From Diadema setosum (taxonomy: Eukaryota > Echinodermata > Echinoidea > Diadematoida > Diadematidae): a DNA stretch of 64,000 bases. Positions 1 through 11,141 of this stretch are shown here, in pieces (within the stretch, counting starts at the first letter, position 1; each line of letters starts with the position of its first letter). A program made the translations under genes and the position numbers. The notes under the pieces were generated by a model. That model ran no database searches. It saw nothing but the letters and a program-made list of their open reading frames with translations, and was not told where the DNA came from. The DNA is taken from assembly GCF_964275005.1 (NCBI RefSeq), contig NC_092705.1, positions 8,234,641 to 8,298,640 on the forward strand, given 5' to 3'.

Positions 1-863
1 AATGAAAGGGTGGTGAGACTCCCTGATAATGCTTAACCCTTCAGAGAGAACAGAAAAAAAAAATCAATTTCTATTTTTGTTAATATTTTTATGCAAATGG
101 TATCTTACTGATTCATCACAGATTTTCAAAAAAGGTACGAGAATCTTCGTAATTCATTTTGTGACGCTTGATGTGATTTTTAGCTGTAGAATATGCATAC
201 ATATATATGAAGAGTTTTAACGCAAAACAAGCCAACTCCATTCTTGTTAAGTTGAGATATTTGTGACTATAGGATATTCTTACTCATAACTTCTAAAATA
301 TGCCTTGTTATGTCACACATTAGTGAGGTATTACTGGAAAAGATTTAATTTTGCTCTATCAAATGATGGACTTTCTTTAAAATGTTTAACAATGACGCGG
401 AGCTCATTTTGCAATAAAACTCTTCATATTAATGCCACCGGAAGTCATTGTCTCTGGCGTCTGTAAAATTATGGTTAGTTATTTGTCTTTCGCCTCTTTG
501 CCAATTGGACTTTCGTCATTTTAAAAGGGCACAATTATGAATTGTGATGAAAAAGCTTGCACATATTTGGGATGACTATTGTATTATTCCTTTATTAACA
601 TACAAATGCATAAACGTCAAACCAAACCATGTTGTTGTCTTACAAAAGCAAAATTGATACAGACTGGGAAGTGAGTATGACTATTAAATGTCTTTCAAAT
701 CGTTGTACATAAAGAAATCGAATATTCAAACATCTTTTGCATATCACACGAGTTGTTTGTTTCTTTCTCATTTCATACGCATGCAAAGGCGGAGATTGGC
801 TCCCATTTGTTGTGACGTTATGACAATGACGTGTGTATATGCCTATACTGGTTTGCATGGTTG
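1..863. other. AT-rich DNA without a recognisable gene
   Basis: I see no coding region, RNA gene or clear repeat here. Short open frames have no recognisable protein content. Confidence 0.5.
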
Positions 864-895
864 GGTGTGTGTGCGTGCGTGTGTGTGTGCGTGTA

Positions 896-954
<59 letters not shown>

Positions 955-970
955 TTCATTCATTCATTCA
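864..970. repeat. Compound microsatellite (GT)n-(AT)n-(CATT)n
   Basis: A GT/GC-GT tract runs into about 50 bp of alternating AT, then four CATT units. A second AT tract lies at 1004-1044. Long open frames crossing these tracts are artefacts of the repeat. Confidence 0.95.
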
Positions 971-1003
971 AGATGGTTTATTGTGAAAATGTAAAAGAAG
1001 TAG

Positions 1004-1004
1004 C

Positions 1005-1043
<39 letters not shown>

Positions 1044-1044
1044 G
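1004..1044. repeat. (AT)n microsatellite
   Basis: Alternating AT with a single TATTAT interruption. Confidence 0.95.
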
Positions 1045-3502
1045 TATACATTATACATTATACAGTGTATATACCAAAGACGCTTACGTGTGCGCGCGTG
1101 TGTATATGTAGGAGGGAATGTGGGTATAATAATATATGTGTGCTTCTCGTTTATATCAGAAATATTAATGAATATTGTGAAAATAGATGGCAATCTTCAA
1201 TTTGTTCTACATTTGTATTTTGTACATGTACTTTCTTCTTCGCCTTATTAATAGTCAAGGAGGTGCTAGGCTAGCTCGCCGAGTACCTTCTTGGTATAGA
1301 AGTGGTAATGATATTTTGGGCGTGTGGGTGTAATTTTGCCAACTTTTGCTTCCATATGATACAGTGATAATCTGATAGTTCATCGCACTTCATTGTTTGG
1401 TAATGGGAATGGAGGTCATTAAAATAAACTGGGGGTCCGTGTTAAAAGATCACAGGATTGTGATTTGATTTTAACTATCGCGAATGCCGGTAGCCATCAG
1501 ATGAGCTAAAATTAAATTTCTGGACCTACGATAACGAGGACAGAGCAGGTCAGGGGCAGAAAACATTGGACGTCATATCTGTTATAACTTTCCACTGACC
1601 CATAGTCTTTGACTATTCATATTATTGTATGTATGACGTGTATGCAATTACATATGTAGGGAGAAGGGATACCTCAATGGCAAAGAAATTCTCTCTCTGT
1701 CATTGAAAAGCTTCGTCATATAGGACCCCGAAATGAATCCATTGTGCCTGTATCTGACGTAAAATATATGTACATCCCATTTCATGAATTTGCACTTTAT
1801 TGCATTTGCATTCTCCGCAGCAATGTTTTACGTCTCATCGTTTCGTTGGGATTCGATTTGAAGAAGTGATGGCGTCCCATCTTGCTCCCTATCTTTATCT
1901 GGGTTTTGAGAGATTTTAATTTGATTTCACGGCAGCACTCTGAAATGTTGTTAGTTGGCAGAGAAGCCTCCGTACCTTAATGCTGAAATGGGTAGTTCGT
2001 TGGGCGTTAATTTGATTCCGTTAGCTTTTAGGCATGATGTGGCGTTTGTGAAATTCACCGCTCCCCGCCCAATATTCATTTTTTTTTCTTTAAAGTTCCA
2101 ACGAGGAAACTAAGGAAAGCTTATGACCTGACCTAATTTTCTAAGCGTCATCATCCGTTCAGGCAATAGAAGTACATGATGAAAAAAAAAAAGCAAGAGA
2201 TATATCCAAATTGCTTTCGATACTTCGATACTGTTCCGAGATTGTCTTTCTTTTTATCTTCCGAGACTCGCTCTTTTTTCGATCAGGCAAAAGACTAAAT
2301 TAACTTTCTTTTTAAGCTCACACACAACACATGCAGATAAGGTCAAGATGTAGTTCCAGCAGGAGAACGCTATTGGCAGGTTGTTTGGAGCATTATAACA
2401 TTCACCCAATTACTTGACATCTCTGATTTCCAAGCGCGGTATGAACAGAAGCAGAATATTGATCTGAAGTATTCTAGATGTCCCGAAGTATTCGTCCATC
2501 ACCATTATCCTCTAGTAATTCCATGTGCGTCATCTATTGGCATGATTCGGGCCCTACGTACTACAATTTAGCAGGACTTCGCAATAAACGTCTCAGTCAT
2601 GATTGCGACCTGTGACGGAGTGTCCATTTATCAATATTTCTGAATCCAAGGAACCAAAGTTTATCCAGTGCAACGATTCAGGGTATAGTTTGCGGGAGAG
2701 GAAGACACATTTTACTGTCGTCACTACTCAGAGACGTATTTTGTTTTGGCGTATCCTATATACCTATACTTCAAGGCCTAGGTGTGCATTAAGCACAGCA
2801 CTTTAAGGCGCTTTATGATGGCTGTCGGAAGGAAATTGCTGTACTAATCATGCTAATAGACAACTGTTGCTCAAGATTCTATAAGCTTCGATGGGGATCT
2901 ACCTATGCATGTAGAGCCCTTGCAAATGGAAACATCATGACAATCCATGGTAGACAGTGCGTCAAAGTATGTATTGGGTTAATAAACCGCCTTCATATAT
3001 TAATCATGCTCCCATTCAAGATTGTTTGTTTGGGTTTGTTTTTTTTTTTTTGGCTTTTTTTTTTCGCTCGACGTGGAACGGATTACGAGCAGTCTTACGT
3101 GCTGCAGTGAATTAAGCATACACAGGACCCACGGTAATGTGGTTAAATATCGATCTATTTTGCACATTCTTCTCACCTCTTCAATAGTGAATATAGACAA
3201 AAGGCGACATGAATTAAATGAAATGTGTTTTGCATTTATGATTCCTGTTGAAAAGGTGATAAGCTGAAGTTTTCATCTCTATCCCATTTTGTGCCATTTA
3301 GAACTAGAATGTAAGCAATCATACAAAGCTAGGGCATACTCGTGACAAATTTATAGGGCCTACAATGGCAAAACACACGCACCACACACGGTGACACACA
3401 ATCCGAACTGAAGACGTACATTTTGTTTATTCCTCTTAACTCTTTGTACTTATTGTTACTGCTGTTGTAGCGCGACTAGCACTGTATATCTCAGTACATA
3501 CA
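1045..3502. other. Intergenic DNA, nothing recognised
   Basis: AT-rich sequence with poly-T runs near 2078 and 3041-3063. I found no coding segment with splice sites or a recognisable protein. Confidence 0.45.

Positions 3503-3573
<71 letters not shown>
3503..3573. repeat. Compound microsatellite (CA)n-(TA)n
   Basis: About 32 bp of CA followed directly by about 38 bp of TA. Confidence 0.95.
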
Positions 3574-3574
<1 letters not shown>

Positions 3575-4546
3575 GCATATACACACAGTTAACGTAAGCT
3601 TTCTTTTTCTGGATCTTTGAGTGAAATGAACTCTTACTGTCCAAAACAACATTATGCATCAATTTAGGGAATGCCGCAAAAACAATGTGATATCACAACT
3701 CATTACGCATATTACACTCATTCGATAATGATGTGGATTGCATAAAGAACTATAAAACAATGCTAAAAGAACTATATCTGGTATAGGTGAAAAAGTGTTG
3801 GTCAGCATAATAGCTGTGATTGCCTTGTGTTCTGTGAATAATTATGGCATCTTGTCACTTGAAAACCTTGTAAATCATATGTGATTTGTGACTTCTTATT
3901 CATGTTTGCATTTTGTCAGCACAAGTCAATCTTACCAACTGTCAATCAACATAATTACTAGTATATGCCTCATGCTAAATGATGACACCAGCTATACAAT
4001 GGTTTTTTCCTTTCTTTTTATCTCAGAAAATGTATTACAATCATAATCACACTGGGATACACATACATAACTCTTTACACTGTACTGTAAACAGCTACAT
4101 AGTCACTGTAGACTGTATGTTTAACTACCACAGAAATTGCCATCATCATTTCTTCAACTCTATTTTCTTCTGCTTTATACAAAGTATACGTTCAATCAAA
4201 TAAAAAGAATACCATTATCAACCTTCATTCGTTCAAAAATAAAACAAGGACATCTACAACTGCAATGAAGAATTTACAGTATCATTATATAGTTGCTTTT
4301 GGTTCATTTTTACATGACGGAACAATAAAATGATCAGTCGTCTTTAAAAAAAAATGCTTGTTCAAAGATCCTTCTTATGTCTCAGCCATAACTGTCTTAT
4401 GGTTTAGACATTAACAGGAACCCTGGAAGCAGTAGTCTTCAATCGCCTTCTTACCGAAAATTATTTTATTACAGTCGTGATTTACTGTGCCAAACTCTTC
4501 TCAAAAGGGGATAAACTTTCATGTAGCCACAGTTGATTCCTTTGCA
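3574..4546. other. Intergenic DNA, nothing recognised
   Basis: AT-rich. It holds only short non-homologous open frames. Confidence 0.4.
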
Positions 4547-4956
4547 TTAAAGGGATGGTATAAATAGTATTGGTGGAGATGAGGTTTCGGCTTTCAACTT
4601 TTTGCGAGATACCAAGAAAGCACTCATAAAATAGTATAGAACATTCCATTCTAAGAGGAATTCAAAGTTTGTTTTTGTTTTTTTGATGAAAACCGGGTTT
4701 GGAATGGCTGAGACATCCAAAAACAGAGTAAAAGAAAGCGATCATAATAAAAGGTGGGTCCCACCACCTCTTATTCAGATGGCTCTGTTTTGGATATCTC
4801 GACCATTTCAAAACCAATTTTCATCAAATTAACGTTGAATTCCTCTTGGAAGTATATAGATGCTCTTTATATTTCATAAAATATTTTTCATCACCTCATC
4901 CAACATTGCTAGAAACCTGAAGTTAGGTCTCAACCAATGCTATACAATCCCTTTAA
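4547..4956. mobile_element. R1 palindromic TTAA element, copy A
   Basis: This is a complete copy of the commonest element in the window. It begins TTAA-AGGGATGGTATA and ends with a tATACAATCCCTTTAA-type terminus. The two halves are imperfect inverted copies of each other, with a centre around GTGGGTCCCACC near 4754. There is no internal coding. TTAA at both outer edges fits a TTAA target duplication (piggyBac- or Kolobok-type mobilisation, inferred). Other copies are at 12832, 22911 (half), 33047, 34328 (split), 38015, 38843 and 49498. Confidence 0.85.
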
Positions 4957-5277
4957 CATATTATGCGCTCACTCTTTCTCGTTCTTTTTCTGTTTTCATC
5001 CTTCCAATTAAACATTTTTTTTTTACCCTGTATATTATGTACAGAACGTATTACAATCTTAGGACATGCATTTGACATGTCATTTCAAAGGCCCATGTAT
5101 CATATTGAAAAGAACAAAGTTGAATTAGACTGTTGATGGAAATGGGATTCTCTTTCAACAACTGTAATCGTAATCCTGCAAATACGTAACTTGCTAAAAT
5201 CACGTCATCAGCATTATAAACTGCGATTAAAGGTTACGTTTTCAAAGAATGGAGGTTTTTTTTTATTTTATGGGTGA
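4957..5277. other. Short unique spacer
   Basis: No feature seen between copy A of R1 and the fold-back that follows. Confidence 0.4.
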
Positions 5278-5438
5278 TGTTCGTTATTCCGAAAATGAAA
5301 TATTCGTTATTCCGAAAGTTGATTAATCTGATAATAAAGCAAATTTTGCTAATCCAAAAATGAAAAGGAGAATATTATAATGAAACTTCGGAATAACGAA
5401 CCTTCGGATTATAAAGATTTCCGGAATAACGAAAAGTG
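5278..5438. mobile_element. Fold-back element of iterated TTCGTTATTCCGAA words
   Basis: Two forward words (TTCGTTATTCCGAA) near the left edge face two inverted words (TTCGGAATAACGAA and a variant) at the right edge. Half-words TCCGAA/TTCGGA lie between them. The whole can fold into a hairpin. No coding capacity. It is probably a non-autonomous element. Confidence 0.6.
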
Positions 5439-6558
5439 ACTCTTTCTCATACCAGATTTGCAACAGTTTTTAATTTTCATCGTGAGAAGAAAAGGGGTAA
5501 GCATGATATGCATCTGCTGAGTACAATGAAAATACATGGATCTTTTCGAAGAAACCTTCATTGAAACTTCATTGAATTCCATGCGAAATCATAATCTGAT
5601 CTGTTGTATGATTAAACAGGCATAATATGAATACAAAATATTTTCTTTTCATGGAAAGAAAGTGAATAAAGGCAAGGAACGATGGCAAAACAATCCTCAG
5701 ACTGAGCGAAATTTCAAATCAAGAGTTGAGTTGGTATTTATCAAATATACACACATTAAAATCTCAAAATATGATTCGTAAGACATACACTCCTTCTAAG
5801 TTGCGTGGTTTCAACAGGGACGGAATTATTTGAACGTTTCACTGGTGCAAACCATTTACAAGCCAAAACAGACATTAATTGTCTTTCGGCATGTGTTCGG
5901 CATGACATTATCACCTGTATACCAACACTCTTGAATGTCATATTTAAAGACGGTTTCATTGCTTGCCAGTCATAGAAAAAACAAAGCGGGAATTCGACGA
6001 TTATCGTTATTTTCAAAGACCACCTTTCAACTATTTGCACAGACTACAGAGAAACGGCTCCGTGCGAAGTGCCAGGAATAAAGTAATTGCTGTTTAAATG
6101 TGATAAGAGAGCGTCATATGCTCACCATATTTTGCAGAGAGATAATGCAATGAAAGGCCGATTTTTTTTTTTTTTCGGCAACCCTGAAGGGAGATAAAAT
6201 GTATAAACCTCACTTGAGTTTTATACTGAAATCTCCGATCTATGATGATGCATGATCGTTCGTCGCTGATATCAAAATGTCGTTGTACCATGTGTACTGA
6301 GACAACTAGTGACGAGAACATACTATTGAGACTTGAGAGAATATATTTGGCTTATAAATTCACTTTGAATGCAAAACGCCATAAAATCAAACAAAAACAA
6401 CATGACTATACAGAGAAAGGCTTACACGATAAGTTACTTAATATGGTCGGACATAGCAGTACACATACCATACATTTCCAATTACATTTTAGGATGAAAT
6501 TTCATAAATACGAATATATTTGTATAGTCACTATCATATGATACGGGTGTAAGGGTAA
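5439..6558. other. Intergenic DNA, nothing recognised
   Basis: AT-rich with a poly-T run at 6163-6176. No gene or repeat family was recognised. Confidence 0.4.
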
Positions 6559-7005
6559 TAGACCAGTTCGTAATTCCACTTTGCGCATGGGGAGAAAAAG
6601 GTCATTTGTACCAACAGGCATTTTGGTTTGTAAATTCACTGAGACGTAAGTATCTGTGATGCGATGATTATTCATGTGATCCTTACCTAAATGGTGCTTG
6701 CCAGCATATCCACCTGACAGAAAGAATGGTATTTCGCAATAAGAAAGGAAATAGGCTGTTACTGCATTCAATACAAAACGATGAAATGGATGCCTGCTAA
6801 ATTGTCAACTGATGGAGTATTCTGATCACCGGATCTAAACGCAAGTTCATTCTTTGTTTGAACATGAATTCCATAAATTGTTACGTCGGGCAAGCTTATG
6901 CATTATGCCGCTTTGAAAACGAGTGAAGTGCCTAACCAACTGAGAAAAAAGAAAGGTCATTTGAACCAAGGCAATGTGTACATGAGCTAACTACGAACTA
7001 GCTTA
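6559..7005. mobile_element. R5 TA-flanked MITE, copy a
   Basis: This is a full-length copy of a 0.45-kb element. Its inverted ends read about GACCAGTTCGTAATTCC at the left and GAACTAGCTTA at the right. The second block of the inverted repeat is ACCAACTGAGAAAAAAG and TTTGCGCATGGGGAG. It aligns along its length with 57957-58404 and, in reverse, with 17914-18128. TA at the outer edges suggests a Tc1/mariner-like non-autonomous element (inferred). Confidence 0.8.
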
Positions 7006-7131
7006 TTCACATTACTTCGCTTTGTCCCTGAGATTGTGTTTACAATGTAGGTATATTCCATTCTTTACCCAGCCTCTACACCACATTGTTACTGACAAGC
7101 TGGTCGACGAAAACATGGCGCTTTCTCTTAC

Positions 7132-7161
7132 TTACTCTCTCTCTCTCTCTCTCTCTCTCTT
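7132..7161. repeat. (CT)n microsatellite
   Basis: Alternating CT/TC tract followed by TTCC/TTTC units. Confidence 0.9.
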
Positions 7162-7677
7162 CCTTTCTTTCTTTCATCCTTCGTTATACACTCTCATATA
7201 GATGGATCTATACCATTAGTGGAAGGATTCATAGAGCGTTTTCACGTAATATTGCAACAAACATGCTACATTATTTTGATACATTCAAAATACGTCAGAG
7301 AAGGTAGAAAACGATACTTCATAGTTTTGTTTTGTTTTTTTTTTCTTTTCACTGAAACATATACTATGGATTGTATTTATATCTCTTCGAAAATAGATAG
7401 CTATTTATAGTTGCCATGCTTACATATATTGCATCTTTTCTACTTACATCAAATGCAAGCCCTATTGGGTATTATACAGAGAAATAAAGAATATCGGTCT
7501 TTCAACAATGTCCACACGAACGCACCATTGTTGTTATCGTGGTGTCAACAACATGGCTGTACTCAGCTTAATGCAATTCTTGCGTCGAGTGTGAATTTCA
7601 TTAATTTGAATTGATATGCAGTATTCGCTACATGAAATAATTCAGCAGCATTGCTCATTGTTGCTTGTCGGGCGGAA
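7162..7677. other. Intergenic DNA, nothing recognised
   Basis: No gene-like segment seen. A poly-T run lies at 7336-7346. Confidence 0.4.
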
Positions 7678-7752
7678 ACTCGGTGGTCCAGTGAATATAA
7701 TGGGACGCCTGTCCGGTGATCAGGAGGTCGCTGGTTCGAATCTAACCCGAGT
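7678..7752 (+). tRNA. tRNA-Thr-like sequence (anticodon GGT), probably a pseudogene or SINE head
   Basis: The segment is 75 nt, the right size for a tRNA. Acceptor strands ACTCGG and CCGAGT pair perfectly. A 4-bp D stem (TCCA/TGGG), an anticodon arm CCTGT-CCGGTGA-TCAGG with GGT at 7715-7717, and a TTCGAAT T-loop can be laid out. Pol III box A (TGGTCCAGTGA) and box B (GGTTCGAATCT) are close to consensus. A 15-T run shortly downstream could end transcription. Mismatches in the acceptor (seventh pair), anticodon (last pair) and T stems argue for a decayed gene or a tRNA-derived SINE. Confidence 0.45.
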
Positions 7753-8444
7753 ATGAAATGCCCATGATTTTTTTTTTTTTTTTAACCATAGCTACTAAAC
7801 TAAAACACTGATAAATCCGGTGCTTATTTAGGTCGATGAAGGGCAATTTTTCAATCAGTTGCAACATGGCTATACGTTGATGGCTTTCCATACCAGTATA
7901 TATCGTTCATGAAGCCGTGCAAGAAGTCGGTGAAGGGAGGTGTTGCGAAAAATTAATCACATCATTGTCTCACACTCATCATCGAAATCGACTCGCACTT
8001 GTTTTTTTTTTTTTTTTTCTACTTACTAGTACACAAAATGAGTTCTTACTTTTTCATCAGGGTAATGCAGTGCACGGTGTGGTGGACACAGGGCTGGCAA
8101 TTACTGCACAGTACCCCCAATGTTTCGCACCAATAATAATTTACAACCCATTACTGTCTAGTAAATTTGTCGAACTCTCTATTGCACTTTTTTATGCGCT
8201 AACTGAATTCTTCTCTTCTTGCAGCGGTTTAATGTGCAAAGCAGCGGCCTCCTCTTGTGACTTGTTTATACCGGCACGAATTTTGTGAAGCGAATATGTC
8301 TCAGACACAGGAGAAAGAGGTGACAGTGAAGCCTATGGTACATGTATATATAAATGCATTGGCTAAATGATAATTTTAAAGGTCTATTGACTATGTTTGG
8401 AGTTGTTCCACAGTAAACGCAGCTACGCTTTATTATTACGTCAG

Positions 8445-8448
<4 letters not shown>
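7753..8448. other. Intergenic DNA, nothing recognised
   Basis: Poly-T runs at about 7768 and 8001. A splice-acceptor-like tract TTCTTCTCTTCTTGCAG ends at 8224, but it is followed by only about 20 open codons, so I do not call an exon. Confidence 0.4.

Positions 8449-8479
<31 letters not shown>
8449..8479. repeat. (CA)n microsatellite
   Basis: Uninterrupted CA tract of about 31 bp. Confidence 0.95.
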
Positions 8480-8481
<2 letters not shown>

Positions 8482-8544
8482 GCTAGAACTTTGTGAAGGA
8501 TGGGCTATACAAAAACGGGAAGCGGTATAATCATAGTCTGGGTG

Positions 8545-9270
8545 TCAAAGTCAGGTTTTGCGCTTCAACCTTGTTTGACGGTGCATGTAATTTCTTCAAT
8601 GGTTTGATCCTTTTCGAGGGTGCTGAATCAAAATCTGGATGATGCAACTCTTGCCTCATTGAAGGTTTTGAGATACTTTTGATGGCCATTTTGGAGGACA
8701 TCTTGAATATTTCTCAACTGTGAAGGATGCAAGCATCGCATCTACCCTGTTCGGATCAAATGCCCTCAAAATAGGGTAAACTCAACCATCAATTTATTTT
8801 CATTTTCCCCATCATTATAAGGAACCACTTCCAATGGGATTTCATTTTTGGTGGCCATTTTAGATACTCAGAACCCTCAGGTATGCAAGAGTTGCCACGT
8901 CCAGATTCGGATTCAGCACCCTTTACATATATTAAAACCATCAAACCCTTTAAGTTTTTTTTCACTAACAATAAGGAAATATATGACAATTTCAAATTTT
9001 GACGGCCATCTTGGCTATCTCAAAATCGTCAGGGATTCAAAAGTTGCATCATGTCGATATTCGAATTCAACACCTTCGATATCAACCTTCGCTTTTTGTT
9101 TCCAATTTATCATTCTTTATAAGGAAATGATAACATAGACATTTCAGATTTTGGCGGTCATTTTCGGCGGCATTTTGAATATCTCAAAACCCTCAAAGGT
9201 GCAAGAGTTACGTCATCCAGATTTAAATTCAGGACCTCTGAAATAGGGTAAAACCATACATTGAAACAAG
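8545..9270. repeat. Degenerate tandem array, about four to five units of about 150-190 bp
   Basis: A unit recurs in the same orientation: a GGCCATTTTGGA block, then ATCTCAAAACCCTCA, then a GTGCAAGAGTTGCATCATCC-like block, TTCAGCACC, AAATAGGGTAAAAC and TTATAAGGAA. Starts lie near 8685, 8855, 9000 and 9155. Units have diverged by substitution and small indels. No coding function is apparent. Confidence 0.75.
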
Positions 9271-9599
9271 ACTCTGCCTGTGGCACCTAAAGAGTTAGTA
9301 TGCCGGAACCTCCTCTTCAGTTTGTATTTTCTTCTTCCCTTCCAGCACTGTCCTAAAAGAGGAGAGATCCACTGCATCTTGCTAGGCAAACGCACTTCTA
9401 AACACGATTTGTTTTTGCTTCTTCTTCTTTTCTTCTCCGTCTTCGCCGCCTAAAATCTGTCTCGCAACAAAACTACTTAGAGAATATGTTTGGAATTTGG
9501 TAAGACTATCACATCATGACGCGAATATTCTGTTCTTTTCCTTTGTATTTGGCCTTTACCAATTGAGTAAGCAAAACAAAACAAACAAAAAAATGTTAG
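9271..9599. other. Spacer downstream of the GPCR gene
   Basis: AT-rich. It lies 3' of the minus-strand GPCR and may hold its 3' UTR. I see no clear poly(A) signal. Confidence 0.35.
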
Positions 9600-10028
9600 T
9601 TACACGTCTGCACTGGAATCTTCGAAAGAGTCTTGGGACAATTGGTCCAACCATTTGATCTTCTTCTGAACATTCCTCGTCATTGTACAGTGCTCAACTC
9701 TCATGCATTCGCTATTGGGTTCGCCAAGATGTGGTCGTGGTCTTTCACATTCCAAGGTTGACCCTCCTGGATCATCGTCTGTTTCTTTAACCGAAAAGTC
9801 ACTAACCTCAAGTGACTCAGTTCCAGAGCGGTCCAGCGTTTCGTCTCGCCCGTCGCTAGTACTCTGTGGTGACATTTGCTTGTAATTGGATGCCAGATCA
9901 TGAATGAAATACCGGCTGTTAACATCTTGTTTGACTGCAGATGATTGCATCTCGTCTCTGATGAGTGGATTATCGCCTTCGTTATTTAATTGGAGAGAGT
10001 AATGACGAGTCGTTACTATCTCCTCCTG
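9600..10028 (-). other. In-frame open extension after the GPCR stop codon (142 codons)
   Basis: Directly after the GPCR TGA, the same frame stays open for 142 codons to a TAA at 9602-9600. The predicted extension is rich in Ser, Asp, Glu, Gln and Asn, with patches such as ETDDDPGGS and QDSFEDSSADV. That composition is typical of a phosphorylatable cytoplasmic tail. A chance open stretch of this length is unlikely in AT-rich DNA. It could be reached by TGA readthrough (the context is GAC-TGA-CAG, and TGA followed by C is the leakiest type known). It could also be reached if the TGA is an allele or assembly error, or it could be a relic of a longer ancestral tail. The only GT donor just before the TGA does not restore this frame with a realistic intron. 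Confidence 0.5.
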
Positions 10029-11141
10029 TCAGTCTATTACCGTTCCCGCCTCGCTGGTGTCCGCACCACCGCGGACAGCACTTTTGCGGCGGCACAATGT
10101 CTTCAAGCCCTCCTGAAATTGCTTGTGTTTCAAGGCGTAGATGAACGGGTTGATGCATGTGTTGCAGAACGCGGCCACCACTGTGAAATGATACCAAATG
10201 CCGTTGAAGTTGAGTGGCCCACCGAGATTGAACTGCAAGAAGGTCAACTGGTTGGGAGTCCAGCAGACGAAGTAGACGATGAAGAGGATAAAAAGTGTGA
10301 CGGTGACATTCTTGCGTCTGGCTTGGGCCTTCTTCGTCGATGTACTCACTTGGTTGTTTGACCCGCCTTCCGACTTCGGCCCCCCTCCTTGATCCGGTGC
10401 ACCCACTTGGGCGTGGACAATTCGCTCCTTGAAACGCAGCGTGCGTAGTATTGTGATATACGCGTACGACATTATGACGCAGGGAATGAAGTATTCCCAG
10501 AAGAAAAGAATCACACCTGCGGCAATACCATGCGCGTTCTTCCACGTGGCCTGAAACACGCATTGGCCGTCGATGGTCTCGTATTGCCAGATGGGAAAAA
10601 CCCATTGCATCAAGGGAGCTGTAAACCAAACGATCACGATGATGATGCTTGTGTTGCGTTTCGTGAAAAATGTCTGATATTTGAGAGGGTGGACGACGGC
10701 AATATAACGCTCAATAGACATCGCTGCTAAGTTGAATGTTGACACAGCGAAGCCGGAGAAGACAAAGAATCGCGACCACCAGAAGCGACAGAGAAAGAAC
10801 CCCGAAGCACCCCCGTGCCACATGCTGTCGCGGACTATGCGTGTCGTAGCGAAGGCGATGATGAACATGGACGTGACCAGGTCGGCCAGAGATTGGTTTA
10901 GGATGAAGAGATTCGCCTGGCTGCGCTTCGATCTGAGAATCCGAAAGACGATGAGAACCATGATGTTGCCGAAGACTCCGATGCATCCGGTGGTCCAGTA
11001 GACAACGATCGAAAAGAGGTCGCTACCAGAAAGCTTGCTTGTTCCTCCTTCCGTGGGATCGGATGTGACGCTGGCAGTTGATACTAGGTCTGTGTACAGT
11101 GAGTCTGTACTAAAAGACTCTGTGGTGTCGTTGGATGCCAT
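10029..11141 (-). CDS. Rhodopsin-class (class A) G-protein-coupled receptor, intronless, orphan
   Basis: A 370-residue seven-helix receptor, expected in the plasma membrane. I start it at the ATG at 11141 (gacaATGG, strong Kozak context). The open frame runs 27 codons further upstream but begins at GTG. Hallmarks: extracellular N-glycosylation site N4-D-T; TM1 about 43-66 with GN (58-59); LADL (85-88) in TM2; C118 and C194 for the ECL1/TM3-ECL2 disulfide; ERY (144-146) in place of DRY at the end of TM3; a Gly/Ser/Gln-rich third loop (about 245-275); FxxCWxP in TM6 (C293, W294, P296); NPFIY (331-335) in TM7; then CRRK (350-353), a possible palmitoylation and basic site. The layout suits peptide or amine receptors, but the ligand cannot be told from sequence. 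Intronless receptor genes are common in echinoderm and amphioxus expansions. The frame stays open past the TGA (see 9600-10028). Confidence 0.93.
   Translation of the reverse strand: MASNDTTESFSTDSLYTDLVSTASVTSDPTEGGTSKLSGSDLFSIVVYWTTGCIGVFGNIMVLIVFRILRSKRSQANLFILNQSLADLVTSMFIIAFATTRIVRDSMWHGGASGFFLCRFWWSRFFVFSGFAVSTFNLAAMSIERYIAVVHPLKYQTFFTKRNTSIIIVIVWFTAPLMQWVFPIWQYETIDGQCVFQATWKNAHGIAAGVILFFWEYFIPCVIMSYAYITILRTLRFKERIVHAQVGAPDQGGGPKSEGGSNNQVSTSTKKAQARRKNVTVTLFILFIVYFVCWTPNQLTFLQFNLGGPLNFNGIWYHFTVVAAFCNTCINPFIYALKHKQFQEGLKTLCRRKSAVRGGADTSEAGTVID

Noticed and set aside
688..1251. 187-codon open frame
   Set aside because: It is carried through AT and GT microsatellites (YIYIYI strings) and has no other protein content.
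9982..10629. 215-codon minus-strand frame overlapping the GPCR
   Set aside because: It is a shadow of the GPCR in another frame, Arg/His-rich without domains; the GPCR frame has all the family motifs.
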